Positions 35,104-43,217 of a stretch of 64,000 nt of DNA are shown one piece after another (position 1 is the stretch's first letter; each line of letters starts with the position of its first letter). Both the position numbers and the translations under genes were made by a program. The notes below the pieces were generated by a model. The model was given only the letters and a program-made list of their open reading frames with translations. It was not told the DNA's origin and searched no databases. This stretch comes from Flavobacterium sp. MFBS3-15 (GTDB taxonomy: Bacteria; Bacteroidota; Bacteroidia; Flavobacteriales; Flavobacteriaceae): positions 1-64,000 of the forward strand of contig NZ_JAPCHV010000012.1 of the NCBI RefSeq assembly GCF_026107645.2, in the 5' to 3' direction.

Positions 35104-37308
35104 CTATTTCACTACGAGTTTTTGGGTTGCCGTTTTGCCATCGGCATTCAGCGTTACAAAGTACACACCACTTTTGAGTGAGGACACATCGAGGTCGGAT
35201 TGTGTGCCTTGTAATTTGGCGTTGGCAACGGTTTTGCCTAGTACATCGGTTACAGTTACCGTGGCGCCATTGACTTCAGCAATCATTTGCAGGGTGATTT
35301 TGGCTGATGCAGGGTTAGGATACATTACGAAACCATTGGCCGTATTTTCATTGATGCCTGCGGCAGACATTACGGTTGTAGTAATCGTATTGGTCTCTAT
35401 TACAGGGTTAAAATCGAAGTAAATACCCGCCTGGCCCGACATAGAGTCGCCCGCCACAACCGAAGTTTTCGGTTTTATCCTGTACATCACATAGCCATGG
35501 CTGTCGGGTTCGTTCACCATTGCACCGGGAAGCTGAATGTCATTGAAACGGAATGTTACTTCATTTCCGTTGCCGCTGCGCTCAGCCTGGAACGTGTGGC
35601 TGCCGATCATTGGCTCAAAGGTGTTCCAGTCAAGATTGCCGTCAAGCATCGTTTCAATCCTCACATTGTGGGCATTGGCATTGCCTTCGTTCTGGAAACG
35701 TATGGTGTAATGCAGGTAGCCGTCGGCCTGGGCTTCTGTAATCTCTTCGCCTTCACGAACGTTGATGTCGTTAGGGTCCCAGGAATTTACCGAAACCTGG
35801 TCCAATATGTCGGTGTTATTGGATGGGAATGCATCGGCAGCTCCGTTGATTGAAATGGTTGAAGTAAATGTAATGATGTCGCCAAGGTTTACTATTCCTG
35901 GCATGGCTACCTGGAAGTCTATGTAGATGATTTGGTAGCCGTAAGGCTGCATGTTGGTATACTCAAAGGCCAGCATTCCCGGTAGTGCCGTCATGGAAGG
36001 CCAGGATTGCAGGTAGTCGAGCTGCGTATCGTTGTATTGCAGTGCCACAGTACCGCTTGCGGTTGTGTTACCGAAGTTTTGTATCACAAGCGCATAGGCC
36101 GCTGTAAAGCCCGGCTGGGCACCGTTTAGCGGGGCAAGGTATACAGCAACATCATTAATTGGGGCAGGAGGCGTTAAGCAGAAGTTGATGTTTTCAACAT
36201 TTACATCAGATACTGAAACAGTGTGGGCAGTGGGGGTCGATACCATATTATAAGGATAGTATGGGCTTGCCTGAACACTTATTGTACCTGTAGGTACATT
36301 ATAAAAAGTATAATTGCCATCCGCATCCGTGTACGCGTAATCAATCTGGTTGTTAAGTGTGTAATATACCGCTATCCCTGAAGCAGGAGGGTCATTCTCA
36401 GTACACCCATTCCCGTCAGCGTCAAAGGATATATGGCCGGACACCGTAATATTGCTACATTCTATAGCTATTAGCGGCAGTTGTACTATCCAAATACAGT
36501 TACCGGTATCTACCCTGATATATAGCACCTGTACCTGCCCGGATATAACGGGCTGGGTAATTGTATAATTATTGATGTTTTGGATTGCGTTTTGGGTAGC
36601 ATTCGTTTCGGCATCTTCATATGTTTCAAAAATTTGGACATTTAATGCGTCCGGATACATCAGCCACACATTCGCGATCCATGGCTCCAGATTGTAGGTA
36701 ACCATGTCGTTTATAATACATTCAGCAACCGAGTCTAATGTTATTTGTGCGGAAGTGTTGCCAATGGTAACCATGAACATGGTTTGGTCACTGCAGCCAT
36801 TCTGTTCGGCATATATGTAAAGAGCCATTGAAGTAGTTATTGCGGTACCAGCCGGTAACAACGTACCGCTACCGTTTGGCCCCGTATAGTAATTGCCACT
36901 GCTCAACGCGGGGAGTATAAAGCTACCGCATGCGGTCACATCGTTCAGTTCGGGTACAATCGCACCGTTCCACATGCTTATGACAAAGCTGGTAGTGTCA
37001 AACTCACCTGTTGCAATATTGGTTACCCTGATATACAACGCCTGCTCGATATTGCCGGTAGTGATCATGAAGGCCTGCGGATTGGCAATGGGGTTTACAT
37101 TGTTATCAGCGTCCTCCCACGAAAGGTGGTAGGTTACTATGTATTCGGCAGGCGACTGGTTGGCAAGCGTTACCGGGGTTTGCACTGTAAGGTCAAAAAC
37201 CTCATAGTTGCACTGGTTAATATCCGGCACGGGATAAGCTTCGGCCTGGGCCATGCCTTTAAGGCAAAGAAGCATGAGCAACCCAAGGAAAAGTAATTTC
37301 TTTTTCAT
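35104..37308 (-). CDS. T9SS type A-sorted surface protein with an SdrD-like B domain
   Basis: 734 residues. A signal peptide (MKKKLLFLGLLMLLCLKGMAQ) is followed by repeated beta-sandwich segments (about 25-290), an SdrD-B-like module (about 292-375; SGHISFDADGNGCTEND, YTDADGNYTFYNVPTG), and a long DUF11/DUF7619-like section (about 380-640) with SWDPNDINVREGEEI and LHYTIRFQNEGNANAHNVRI. The C-terminal 75 residues form a type A sorting domain: MYPNPASAKITLQM, VTDVLGKTV and the closing SGVYFVTLNADGKTATQKLVVK-type end. It would be exported by the type IX system and fixed to the cell surface, possibly as an adhesin. Monocistronic. Confidence 0.9.
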   Translation of the reverse strand: MKKKLLFLGLLMLLCLKGMAQAEAYPVPDINQCNYEVFDLTVQTPVTLANQSPAEYIVTYHLSWEDADNNVNPIANPQAFMITTGNIEQALYIRVTNIATGEFDTTSFVISMWNGAIVPELNDVTACGSFILPALSSGNYYTGPNGSGTLLPAGTAITTSMALYIYAEQNGCSDQTMFMVTIGNTSAQITLDSVAECIINDMVTYNLEPWIANVWLMYPDALNVQIFETYEDAETNATQNAIQNINNYTITQPVISGQVQVLYIRVDTGNCIWIVQLPLIAIECSNITVSGHISFDADGNGCTENDPPASGIAVYYTLNNQIDYAYTDADGNYTFYNVPTGTISVQASPYYPYNMVSTPTAHTVSVSDVNVENINFCLTPPAPINDVAVYLAPLNGAQPGFTAAYALVIQNFGNTTASGTVALQYNDTQLDYLQSWPSMTALPGMLAFEYTNMQPYGYQIIYIDFQVAMPGIVNLGDIITFTSTISINGAADAFPSNNTDILDQVSVNSWDPNDINVREGEEITEAQADGYLHYTIRFQNEGNANAHNVRIETMLDGNLDWNTFEPMIGSHTFQAERSGNGNEVTFRFNDIQLPGAMVNEPDSHGYVMYRIKPKTSVVAGDSMSGQAGIYFDFNPVIETNTITTTVMSAAGINENTANGFVMYPNPASAKITLQMIAEVNGATVTVTDVLGKTVANAKLQGTQSDLDVSSLKSGVYFVTLNADGKTATQKLVVK

Positions 37309-37447
37309 AGTAAGAGATTGTTTGGTTATGTATTTTAAACAGCATAACTCTTAAATCCCCTACCTTATACCCCAAAAATACCCTAAAAATTCCTCAAAAG
37401 TCCCATGATATCTGTCATAAAATCATCATATTAATATGATTTTATGG

Positions 37448-38086
37448 CTATTTATTCCTCTCCCGCCAATTTTCGGTGATGGCATCGTAGTCGATCGTAA
37501 ATGCAGGTTCCTGCCGGACAAGCCTCTTTTCGTCGAAAGCCTTCAGGAGATAGCCTTCAATGGCATAATCCTCGGTCACATTTGCCGGATTATACTTCAT
37601 TTTGAGGTTAATATCGAACAGGCGCGCCATCCTGTTGGACCAAAAAGCCTTCCAACCGCTTTTATGTTCCTTTATAAGATCGAACGTGGTATGCCCGGTC
37701 TGCCTGTAAATGAGCTTTACTAGTATCTGCCCTTCTTTTCGTGTGAGCTTTTTCAACTGGCCTTCAAACTCGTCTTCGAGGTATTTCTCTACAATTTTAG
37801 CATATTTTTTCTTCTCGCGGTCGGTCTTCAGCCTGTCCATGTTATTGGCCATCATAGTCAGCTTTTCGGCAGCAAGCTTTGCGTACGGATATACCTTTAG
37901 TACACGGCGCCTTAGCAGCAGCAATTGCTTCTTTTCCTCAACGCTGAGCCCATCCCCAATCACCAGTTCCTCCAACTCGGTACTGAAAACGATTGAATCG
38001 TTATCAATACTGTCATTTTCAACCACCTGGGCACTGGCACCCATGCTCATAAATAATAGGATTATGAAGAATATCCTTGCTTTCAT
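37448..38086 (-). CDS. DUF4294 family secreted protein
   Basis: About 212 residues from MKARIFFI. A signal peptide ends in GASAQ. The body has VIGDGLSVEEKKQLLLLRRRVLKVYPYAKLAAEKL and RKEGQILVKLIYRQTGHTTFDLIKEHK blocks (positions about 50-85 and 120-150), the marks of DUF4294, a periplasmic family of Bacteroidota without known function. Divergent from the M42 peptidase gene. An ATG 10 codons upstream (38116) is possible but would precede the signal peptide. Confidence 0.85.
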   Translation of the reverse strand: MKARIFFIILLFMSMGASAQVVENDSIDNDSIVFSTELEELVIGDGLSVEEKKQLLLLRRRVLKVYPYAKLAAEKLTMMANNMDRLKTDREKKKYAKIVEKYLEDEFEGQLKKLTRKEGQILVKLIYRQTGHTTFDLIKEHKSGWKAFWSNRMARLFDINLKMKYNPANVTEDYAIEGYLLKAFDEKRLVRQEPAFTIDYDAITENWRERNK

Positions 38087-38166
38087 CGTTAAGAAATTTA
38101 TCCCAAAATTATGCATAATTATATAACTCTGTAATGTAATTTATATTTTAGCCAAAAATTAAATTT

Positions 38167-39255
38167 ATGTCAGCAAATTCTATACTTACCGATGCCTCAA
38201 TGGCGTTCCTGGAGCAATACCTCAATAACCCCTCGCCTACCGGATATGAAGCCGGTGGCCAAAAGATATGGATGGATTACCTCCAGCCTTATGTAGACAC
38301 TTTCATTACCGATACTTACGGCACAGCTGTGGGTGTCATCAACCCCGATGCGCCCTACAAAGTGGTTATTGAAGGCCACAGCGACGAGATTTCCTGGTAT
38401 GTAAACTACATTACCGACAATGGACTCATTTACGTTATCCGTAACGGGGGGTCAGACCATATGATCGCCCCATCCAAACGTGTCAATATCCATACCAAAA
38501 ATGGTATTGTTAAAGGCGTGTTCGGATGGCCGGCCATACATACCCGCAACCGAGGCAAAGAAGAACCGGCCAAGATTGAGACCATATTCATCGACTGCGG
38601 ATGCTCTACAAAGGAAGAGGTTGAAAAACTGGGCATACATGTAGGTTGTGTAATTACTTATCCTGACGATTTCATGGTACTTAACGAAAATAAATTCGTA
38701 TGCCGGGCCATCGACAACCGTATCGGCGGTTTCATGATTGCCGAGGTAGCGCGCCTGTTGCATGAGAACAAAAAGAAACTGCCTTTCGGCCTGTACATTA
38801 CCAATTCTGTTCAGGAAGAAGTAGGCCTTCGCGGTGCCGAGATGATCACTAAGACCATCAGGCCGAATGTTGCTATTGTAACCGATGTATGCCACGATAG
38901 CACCACACCGATGATAGATAAACGCATTGAGGGTGAAACCCAGATAGGCAAAGGCCCTGTAATTACCTATGCCCCTGCAGTTCAGAACAATCTCCGCGAA
39001 CTTATCATTGATACAGCAAATAAGAAAGAAATACCATTCCAAAGACTGGCATCTTCACGTGTTACCGGTACCGATACTGATGCGTTTGCGTATAGCAACG
39101 GCGGTGTGGCTTCGGCACTTATTTCACTGCCGCTACGCTACATGCACACAACAGTGGAAATGGTGCAACGCGAAGATGTAGAGAACGTTATAAAGCTGAT
39201 TTATGAAACACTCCTTACTATCGAAAACGAAGATACTTTCTCATATTTCAGTTAA
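38167..39255 (+). CDS. M42 family metallopeptidase (glutamyl aminopeptidase-like)
   Basis: 362 residues. A di-metal aminopeptidase of the M42 family, close to PepA/FrvX and TET proteases. Visible are the N-terminal NPSPTGYE, the metal ligands His in IEGHSDEISW, Asp in CRAIDNRIGG, the catalytic and metal-binding glutamates in VQEEVGLRGAE, Asp in VTDVCHD, and the late LRYMHTTVEM histidine. The set is complete, so it is probably active on peptide N-termini in the cytoplasm. Monocistronic, divergent from the DUF4294 gene. Confidence 0.9.
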   Translation: MSANSILTDASMAFLEQYLNNPSPTGYEAGGQKIWMDYLQPYVDTFITDTYGTAVGVINPDAPYKVVIEGHSDEISWYVNYITDNGLIYVIRNGGSDHMIAPSKRVNIHTKNGIVKGVFGWPAIHTRNRGKEEPAKIETIFIDCGCSTKEEVEKLGIHVGCVITYPDDFMVLNENKFVCRAIDNRIGGFMIAEVARLLHENKKKLPFGLYITNSVQEEVGLRGAEMITKTIRPNVAIVTDVCHDSTTPMIDKRIEGETQIGKGPVITYAPAVQNNLRELIIDTANKKEIPFQRLASSRVTGTDTDAFAYSNGGVASALISLPLRYMHTTVEMVQREDVENVIKLIYETLLTIENEDTFSYFS

Positions 39256-39276
39256 TTCTTTACCCTATGAAAACAA

Positions 39277-39308
39277 AAAAAGCATCTGCGGCCTGCGGAT
39301 GCTTTTCT
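39277..39308. terminator. Bidirectional terminator between the M42 peptidase and a small ankyrin gene
   Basis: AAAAAGCATC/GATGCTTTTC stem with an inner TGCGGCCTGCG loop; it lies between convergent genes and has A/T runs on both sides. Confidence 0.8.
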
Positions 39309-39331
39309 TTTTCTAAGTGATGAGCGGATGC

Positions 39332-39721
39332 TTAGGCGTTTTTGGCTGCTTTAAGCAGTTCGATTGCCTGTGTAGCATTAGAAAGCTCAGCATACTTAAG
39401 GGCTGTAAAGCCTTTTTCATCCTTAGCCTTCAGGTCGGCACCTTTTTCCAGGAGCAATTTAATAATTTCCACGTTGTTGTAGCGTGCCGCGATCATCAGC
39501 GGTGTCATACCGTTGCATTTCTCGTCGATTGATACGCCATACTCAAGGAATTTTTTCACAGCTTCAACATCCCCTTTAGAGATTGCAATCCCCAGTGGTG
39601 TAGGTTCTTTGTACGTCCTCACTAACTCAAATCCGTGAGACGTACTTTCCACAGTTGAAGCTACTGCTACATTACTAAATGCTACAAGAGCCAGTCCGAA
39701 ATAAATGATCGCTTTTTTCAT
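39332..39721 (-). CDS. Small secreted ankyrin-repeat protein
   Basis: 129 residues. A signal peptide (KAIIYFGLALVAFSNVAVAS) comes before two to three ankyrin repeats: TPLGIAISKGDVEAVKKFLEYG, TPLMIAARYNNVEIIKLLLEKG and FTALKYAELSNATQAIELL. It is therefore likely periplasmic, where small ankyrin proteins have been linked to protection or to binding of partner proteins (catalase-associated AnkB-type), though no partner is near. Convergent with the M42 peptidase gene. Confidence 0.8.
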   Translation of the reverse strand: MKKAIIYFGLALVAFSNVAVASTVESTSHGFELVRTYKEPTPLGIAISKGDVEAVKKFLEYGVSIDEKCNGMTPLMIAARYNNVEIIKLLLEKGADLKAKDEKGFTALKYAELSNATQAIELLKAAKNA

Positions 39722-39901
39722 GATGATTGAAATTTTAATTGATGATTGTTTTTATTTTATTGTTATTGGGTGATTAGCCCCTACGGTTGATTAGGCCGTT
39801 TGAAGTAATAGACGTATATAACCATACAATCGTTACTGAGAAAACACTATTTAACAAATATTTAACAGATTTATCTTACTATGCACGCCTAATAAAACAA
39901 A

Positions 39902-39927
39902 AAACCACCTGCGTTTACAGGTGGTTT
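39902..39927 (-). terminator. Terminator of purC
   Basis: AAACCACCTG/CAGGTGGTTT stem with a CGTTTA loop, about 20 bases after the stop at 39948. Confidence 0.88.
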
Positions 39928-39947
39928 AAAAAGAATTAGTTTTGTAA

Positions 39948-40901
39948 TCATTTTTTCAGGTAAGCCTCAACATTTTTTTGGATACGGTCATGGATCTTGC
40001 TGATATCGGCCTTCGCAAATTTCTCGCCTATGATGTTTTCGTACAATTCTATGTACCTTTCCGATACACTCACTACGTACTCTTCTGTCATTTCAGGTAC
40101 CTGCTGCCCTTCTTTGCCCTGAAAGCCATTAGCTATAAGCCATTGGCGTACAAACTCCTTCGAAAGCTGCTTCTGCTCCTCTCCTTTGTTTTGGCGCTCA
40201 CCATAACCGTCGGCATAAAAATAACGTGATGAATCCGGGGTATGTATCTCATCGATGAGCACAATTTTGCCTTCTTTCGTTTTCCCGAATTCATACTTGG
40301 TATCTACCAGTATCAGCCCGCGCGATGCAGCAATTTCAGTACCTTTCTCAAACAGTGCACGGGTATATTTCTCAAGCTGCGTATAATCTTCCTCCGAGAC
40401 AATCCCTTTGGTAATCACTTCTTCACGCGAAATGTCGGCATCATGCTCACCGTTGTCGGCTTTGGTTGTCGGGGTGATTATCGGGGCCGGGAACTTGTCG
40501 TTCTCCTTCATGCCTTCCGGCAGCTCCACACCGCACAGCGCCCGTCGGCCTGCCTTATATTCGCGGGCCGCATGGCCTGACAGATAACCGCGAATCACCA
40601 TCTCCACCTTGAAAGGCTCGCACAAATGGCCTACCGCAACGTTAGGGTCGGGTGTGTCGATGAGCCAGTTGGGTACGATGTCCTGGGTAAGGCGCATGAA
40701 CTTTGTCGCTATTTGATTGAGTATCTGACCCTTGTACGGTATACCCTCCGGCAGCACCACATCGAAAGCCGAAAGCCTGTCGGTGGCTACCATTACCAGC
40801 AGTTCGTCGTTGATGTTGTACACGTCGCGCACCTTGCCGCGATATACCGACTTTTGCCCCGGGAAATTGAAATCTGTTGTGGTTATGGTCTTTTGTGCCA
40901 T
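39948..40901 (-). CDS. purC: Phosphoribosylaminoimidazole-succinocarboxamide synthase (SAICAR synthase)
   Basis: 317 residues, the longer form usual in Bacteroidota and eukaryote-like PurC. It joins aspartate to CAIR with ATP in purine synthesis. Marks: [28 protein letters not shown] at the start (residues about 19-46), the [18 protein letters not shown] region, the [18 protein letters not shown] block, and [17 protein letters not shown] near residue 215. A TATTTTTG promoter element lies upstream. It is not linked to other pur genes. Confidence 0.96.
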   Translation of the reverse strand: MAQKTITTTDFNFPGQKSVYRGKVRDVYNINDELLVMVATDRLSAFDVVLPEGIPYKGQILNQIATKFMRLTQDIVPNWLIDTPDPNVAVGHLCEPFKVEMVIRGYLSGHAAREYKAGRRALCGVELPEGMKENDKFPAPIITPTTKADNGEHDADISREEVITKGIVSEEDYTQLEKYTRALFEKGTEIAASRGLILVDTKYEFGKTKEGKIVLIDEIHTPDSSRYFYADGYGERQNKGEEQKQLSKEFVRQWLIANGFQGKEGQQVPEMTEEYVVSVSERYIELYENIIGEKFAKADISKIHDRIQKNVEAYLKK

Positions 40902-40932
40902 GTGTCGTTGTTGTTTTGTTGTAGTTGAGGTG

Positions 40933-40940
40933 CAAAAATA
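40933..40940 (-). promoter_or_regulatory. -7 promoter element of purC
   Basis: TATTTTTG on the minus strand, 31 bases upstream of the ATG. Confidence 0.45.
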
Positions 40941-41140
40941 AGAAAGTTATGGGCAGATTTTTTGATTGGGGGCCAAATTTCATATCCGTTTTTTGCGAAA
41001 GGTAAAAATAGGGGAAATAATGGGGTATTTTTAGTCCACGTTGGGAGAGTTTATGGTACCACCAGGGGGATATTTGAGACCGAAAAATATGATTTTAGGG
41101 TATGGGCATGATGAATTTAGGGTATCGCTTTTTACAACCG

Positions 41141-41225
41141 GAAATCCGGGACCGGAAAATTACTTTTTTTACACTCCAAAAAATGGATGGCATACTTAAA
41201 AAACAATTTTGAAACAAAAAGCAAC
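41141..41225. repeat. Direct repeat, copy 1
   Basis: About 80 bases similar to 42938-43018. Best-conserved parts: AAATCCGG at the left, ACTTTTTTT in the middle and AAAACAATTTTGAAACAAAA at the right. The origin is unknown. The two copies bracket the secreted hydrolase gene and the REP cluster. Confidence 0.6.
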
Positions 41226-41359
41226 CGCAAGCATTACTATACAAGGCGGCCATAGCAGGGTACGGAAGCCAGGGAGCGTAACTCACTTGCCGGCAGTAGT
41301 GGGGCGGTTTTTACAGCACGGCCAATAAAAGAATAATGGCAATCTTGAATTGTGCCGTC

Positions 41360-42403
41360 TTAAATAACTTCATTATCGAGCCAGTAGAAAAGGGTGATAA
41401 GTGCGGTATCATCAATATCATACATGGTTTGCAATGAGAGTTTTCCTTTGGTAAGATAATGGTTGAGCCCTTCGGCAAGGGAAAGTGTAATGTTCGGGTT
41501 TACAAATCCCTGCAATAGTTTTGTCTCGGCAACCGGGTCTACAAAGGTATCATCCGATCCTACTATATATAATACAGGTATCCCGATGGTGCGATAAGCC
41601 TCCTCAAAATCCTTCCGCACAATGTCCTTTTCAGAGGCCAGCGTGAGGTACGGAAAACGCCCGTAATGCTCTTTGCCATACCCTATCTTTTTGGCTGCCT
41701 TGTCCAGCTTTTTTGATAGCGGCCAGCTGTCCAGCTCTTTGTTTTCGGCTACTATTTGATGCATATAGGCCATAGTCTCCAGCTTCTCTTCCCTGGTGGG
41801 GTAGTTCAGCACTTCGTTAAAAGCATTCTGCCCGTTCATCAGCTGGTATTCCAGGAATTTGCCATGCTTTTGCACCGGTGTGGCCCATTGTATGAGGAAA
41901 TCTACAGGCGCCTTGTTTGTGTACGCCTCCATTGTGACCATGCCTCCCTGGCTGTGGCCCAACAGCCCCAGCTTCTTGCCGTCCAGCACAGCGGCCTTTC
42001 GCAGTTTTGCAATGCAGGAAGCCAGTTCTTCGCCCATTGTAGTGATGGTGTAGTTGGCCGTATTGAATTTACCTCCTGATTTGCCAAGGCCGCGCTCGTC
42101 ATAACGGTACACCGCTATGTTGTGCTCCAGCAGCTTTTGGGTCAGCAGGTAATGGCTATGGCGGGTATCGGCCCCCGATCCGGGTACGATGACGATCACT
42201 TTATCAAACGGGGTTTTGGGGTACAGGAGCGTTCCCGACAGCGTGATGCTGTCCTTCTTCTCCTTGACCCTGAACGTTATTTCCTCAGCATGATAATTTT
42301 CCCTGTTGCTTATGTCTCTCTCATAGTCAAAAATTTCCTGGGCGGTGGCAGCATTGAACAGTAAGAACAGTAACAGGGAGAATGATCGTTGTAGGTTTAT
42401 CAT
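41360..42403 (-). CDS. Secreted alpha/beta hydrolase
   Basis: 347 residues. A signal peptide ends in NAATAQ (about residue 22). Then an alpha/beta hydrolase fold: oxyanion region VIVPGSGADTRHSHYLL, RYDERGLGKSGG, nucleophile elbow GLLGHSQGGMV (Ser about 150), acid residue in IVGSDDTFVDP and the late catalytic histidine in GLNHYL. The long insertion LIQWATPVQKHG to GRFPYLTL may form a lid. It resembles BAAT/acyl-CoA-thioester-type hydrolases and S9-like enzymes, so esterase or peptidase activity is likely but the substrate is open. It stands alone. Confidence 0.82.
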   Translation of the reverse strand: MINLQRSFSLLLFLLFNAATAQEIFDYERDISNRENYHAEEITFRVKEKKDSITLSGTLLYPKTPFDKVIVIVPGSGADTRHSHYLLTQKLLEHNIAVYRYDERGLGKSGGKFNTANYTITTMGEELASCIAKLRKAAVLDGKKLGLLGHSQGGMVTMEAYTNKAPVDFLIQWATPVQKHGKFLEYQLMNGQNAFNEVLNYPTREEKLETMAYMHQIVAENKELDSWPLSKKLDKAAKKIGYGKEHYGRFPYLTLASEKDIVRKDFEEAYRTIGIPVLYIVGSDDTFVDPVAETKLLQGFVNPNITLSLAEGLNHYLTKGKLSLQTMYDIDDTALITLFYWLDNEVI

Positions 42404-42487
42404 GATGGCAATTGGGTTTGTTTGTTACCTGATAACTATAAAACAACGGAAAAATTGCAGGAAAATATTGGATTGTGATATTCATAT

Positions 42488-42633
42488 GCCGCTCCTCCGG
42501 AGCTCAACAACATTTTGTTACTATTCTTGCTATAAATATGCCGTCCCTCTAGGACTCATCTGTGGCAGCCCCGGCGGGGCGATATGTTTATAGAAATATC
42601 AAATATGAGTGGCTTAGAGCTCCGGAGGAGCGG
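42488..42633. repeat. Cluster of GC-rich REP-like palindromes
   Basis: GCCGCTCCTCCGGAGCTC (42488-42505) returns inverted as GAGCTCCGGAGGAGCGG (42617-42633). Between them are CCGTCCCTCTAGGACTC (42541-42557) and GCCCCGGCGGGGC (42568-42580), the latter followed by GATATGTTTATAGAAA. Each palindrome lies beside an AT-rich tag of the ATATG/TTTATAG type. The cluster is different from the CCGAAATT family at 17,713. Confidence 0.75.
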
Positions 42634-42937
42634 AATGTAAATTATTCAAAGCACTTCCTGACACTTGTGTTTTCCAATTATCAGGTGTAATTTATATTGA
42701 ATGCAATGAAACTTAGGCCTATCGGCTACTTAATACCTCAGTAATGGTTCTCAATCATAAATGATTTTCTTTACGTTAGTAAGCATCAAGTTCTTGGATA
42801 TAGTAATTAAATCTTTAATGGCACGATCAAGATGCTCGCTTTAGCTGGCGTTGTGATAATATCCAATAGTTCGGTTTCTAAGAAACATGCAAGATGACCA
42901 CCACAGTCAGGCTTTTATTATAGCCTCTTCGATCATG

Positions 42938-43018
42938 AAATCCGGCACCCAAAAACCACTTTTTTTTAGACTCTAAAATTGGATGTTTGTATAAAAACAA
43001 TTTTGAAACAAAAAGTAA
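42938..43018. repeat. Direct repeat, copy 2
   Basis: Partner of 41141-41225 in the same orientation, about 1.8 kb apart. Shared stretches are AAATCCGG, ACTTTTTTT and AAAACAATTTTGAAACAAAA. Lies about 200 bases before the ATPase gene. Confidence 0.6.
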
Positions 43019-43217
43019 TATGAATCATTATAATAAAGATTGCAATATACCTCAAGTGTACTCATGAACTGGCAATGATATATCACAAAGAGGAATTTTA
43101 TGAGAATGATTATCTAGAAACATATATTAAAATGTTAAAAATATTATGGAAATGTTAATAAAATATTCTTTAAAAATCGTGAAAAAATTGCAATTTGCAT
43201 GGTTTAAAAGCTTTTTT

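Larger units (their letters stand above)
40902..41359. other. Gene-poor region with copy 1 of a direct repeat
   Basis: No convincing gene. The purC promoter lies at the left edge. ACCGGAAATCCGGGACCGG and the following 80 bases (41141-41225) resemble 42938-43018. A 63-codon minus-strand frame (41095-41286) is only the translation of this repeat. Confidence 0.6.
42404..43217. other. Gene-poor, AT-rich region with palindromic and direct repeats
   Basis: No credible gene. It holds the REP cluster 42488-42633 and copy 2 of the 80-base direct repeat (42938-43018), followed by very AT-rich sequence leading into the ATPase gene. The promoter of that gene could not be placed. Confidence 0.65.

Noticed and set aside
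41095..41286. 63-codon minus-strand frame before the secreted hydrolase gene
   Set aside because: It is the translation of the 80-base direct repeat; the other copy of that repeat has stops in the same frame.
42345..42593. 82-codon plus-strand frame across the palindrome cluster
   Set aside because: Runs through REP-like palindromes and antisense to the hydrolase signal peptide; no coding character.
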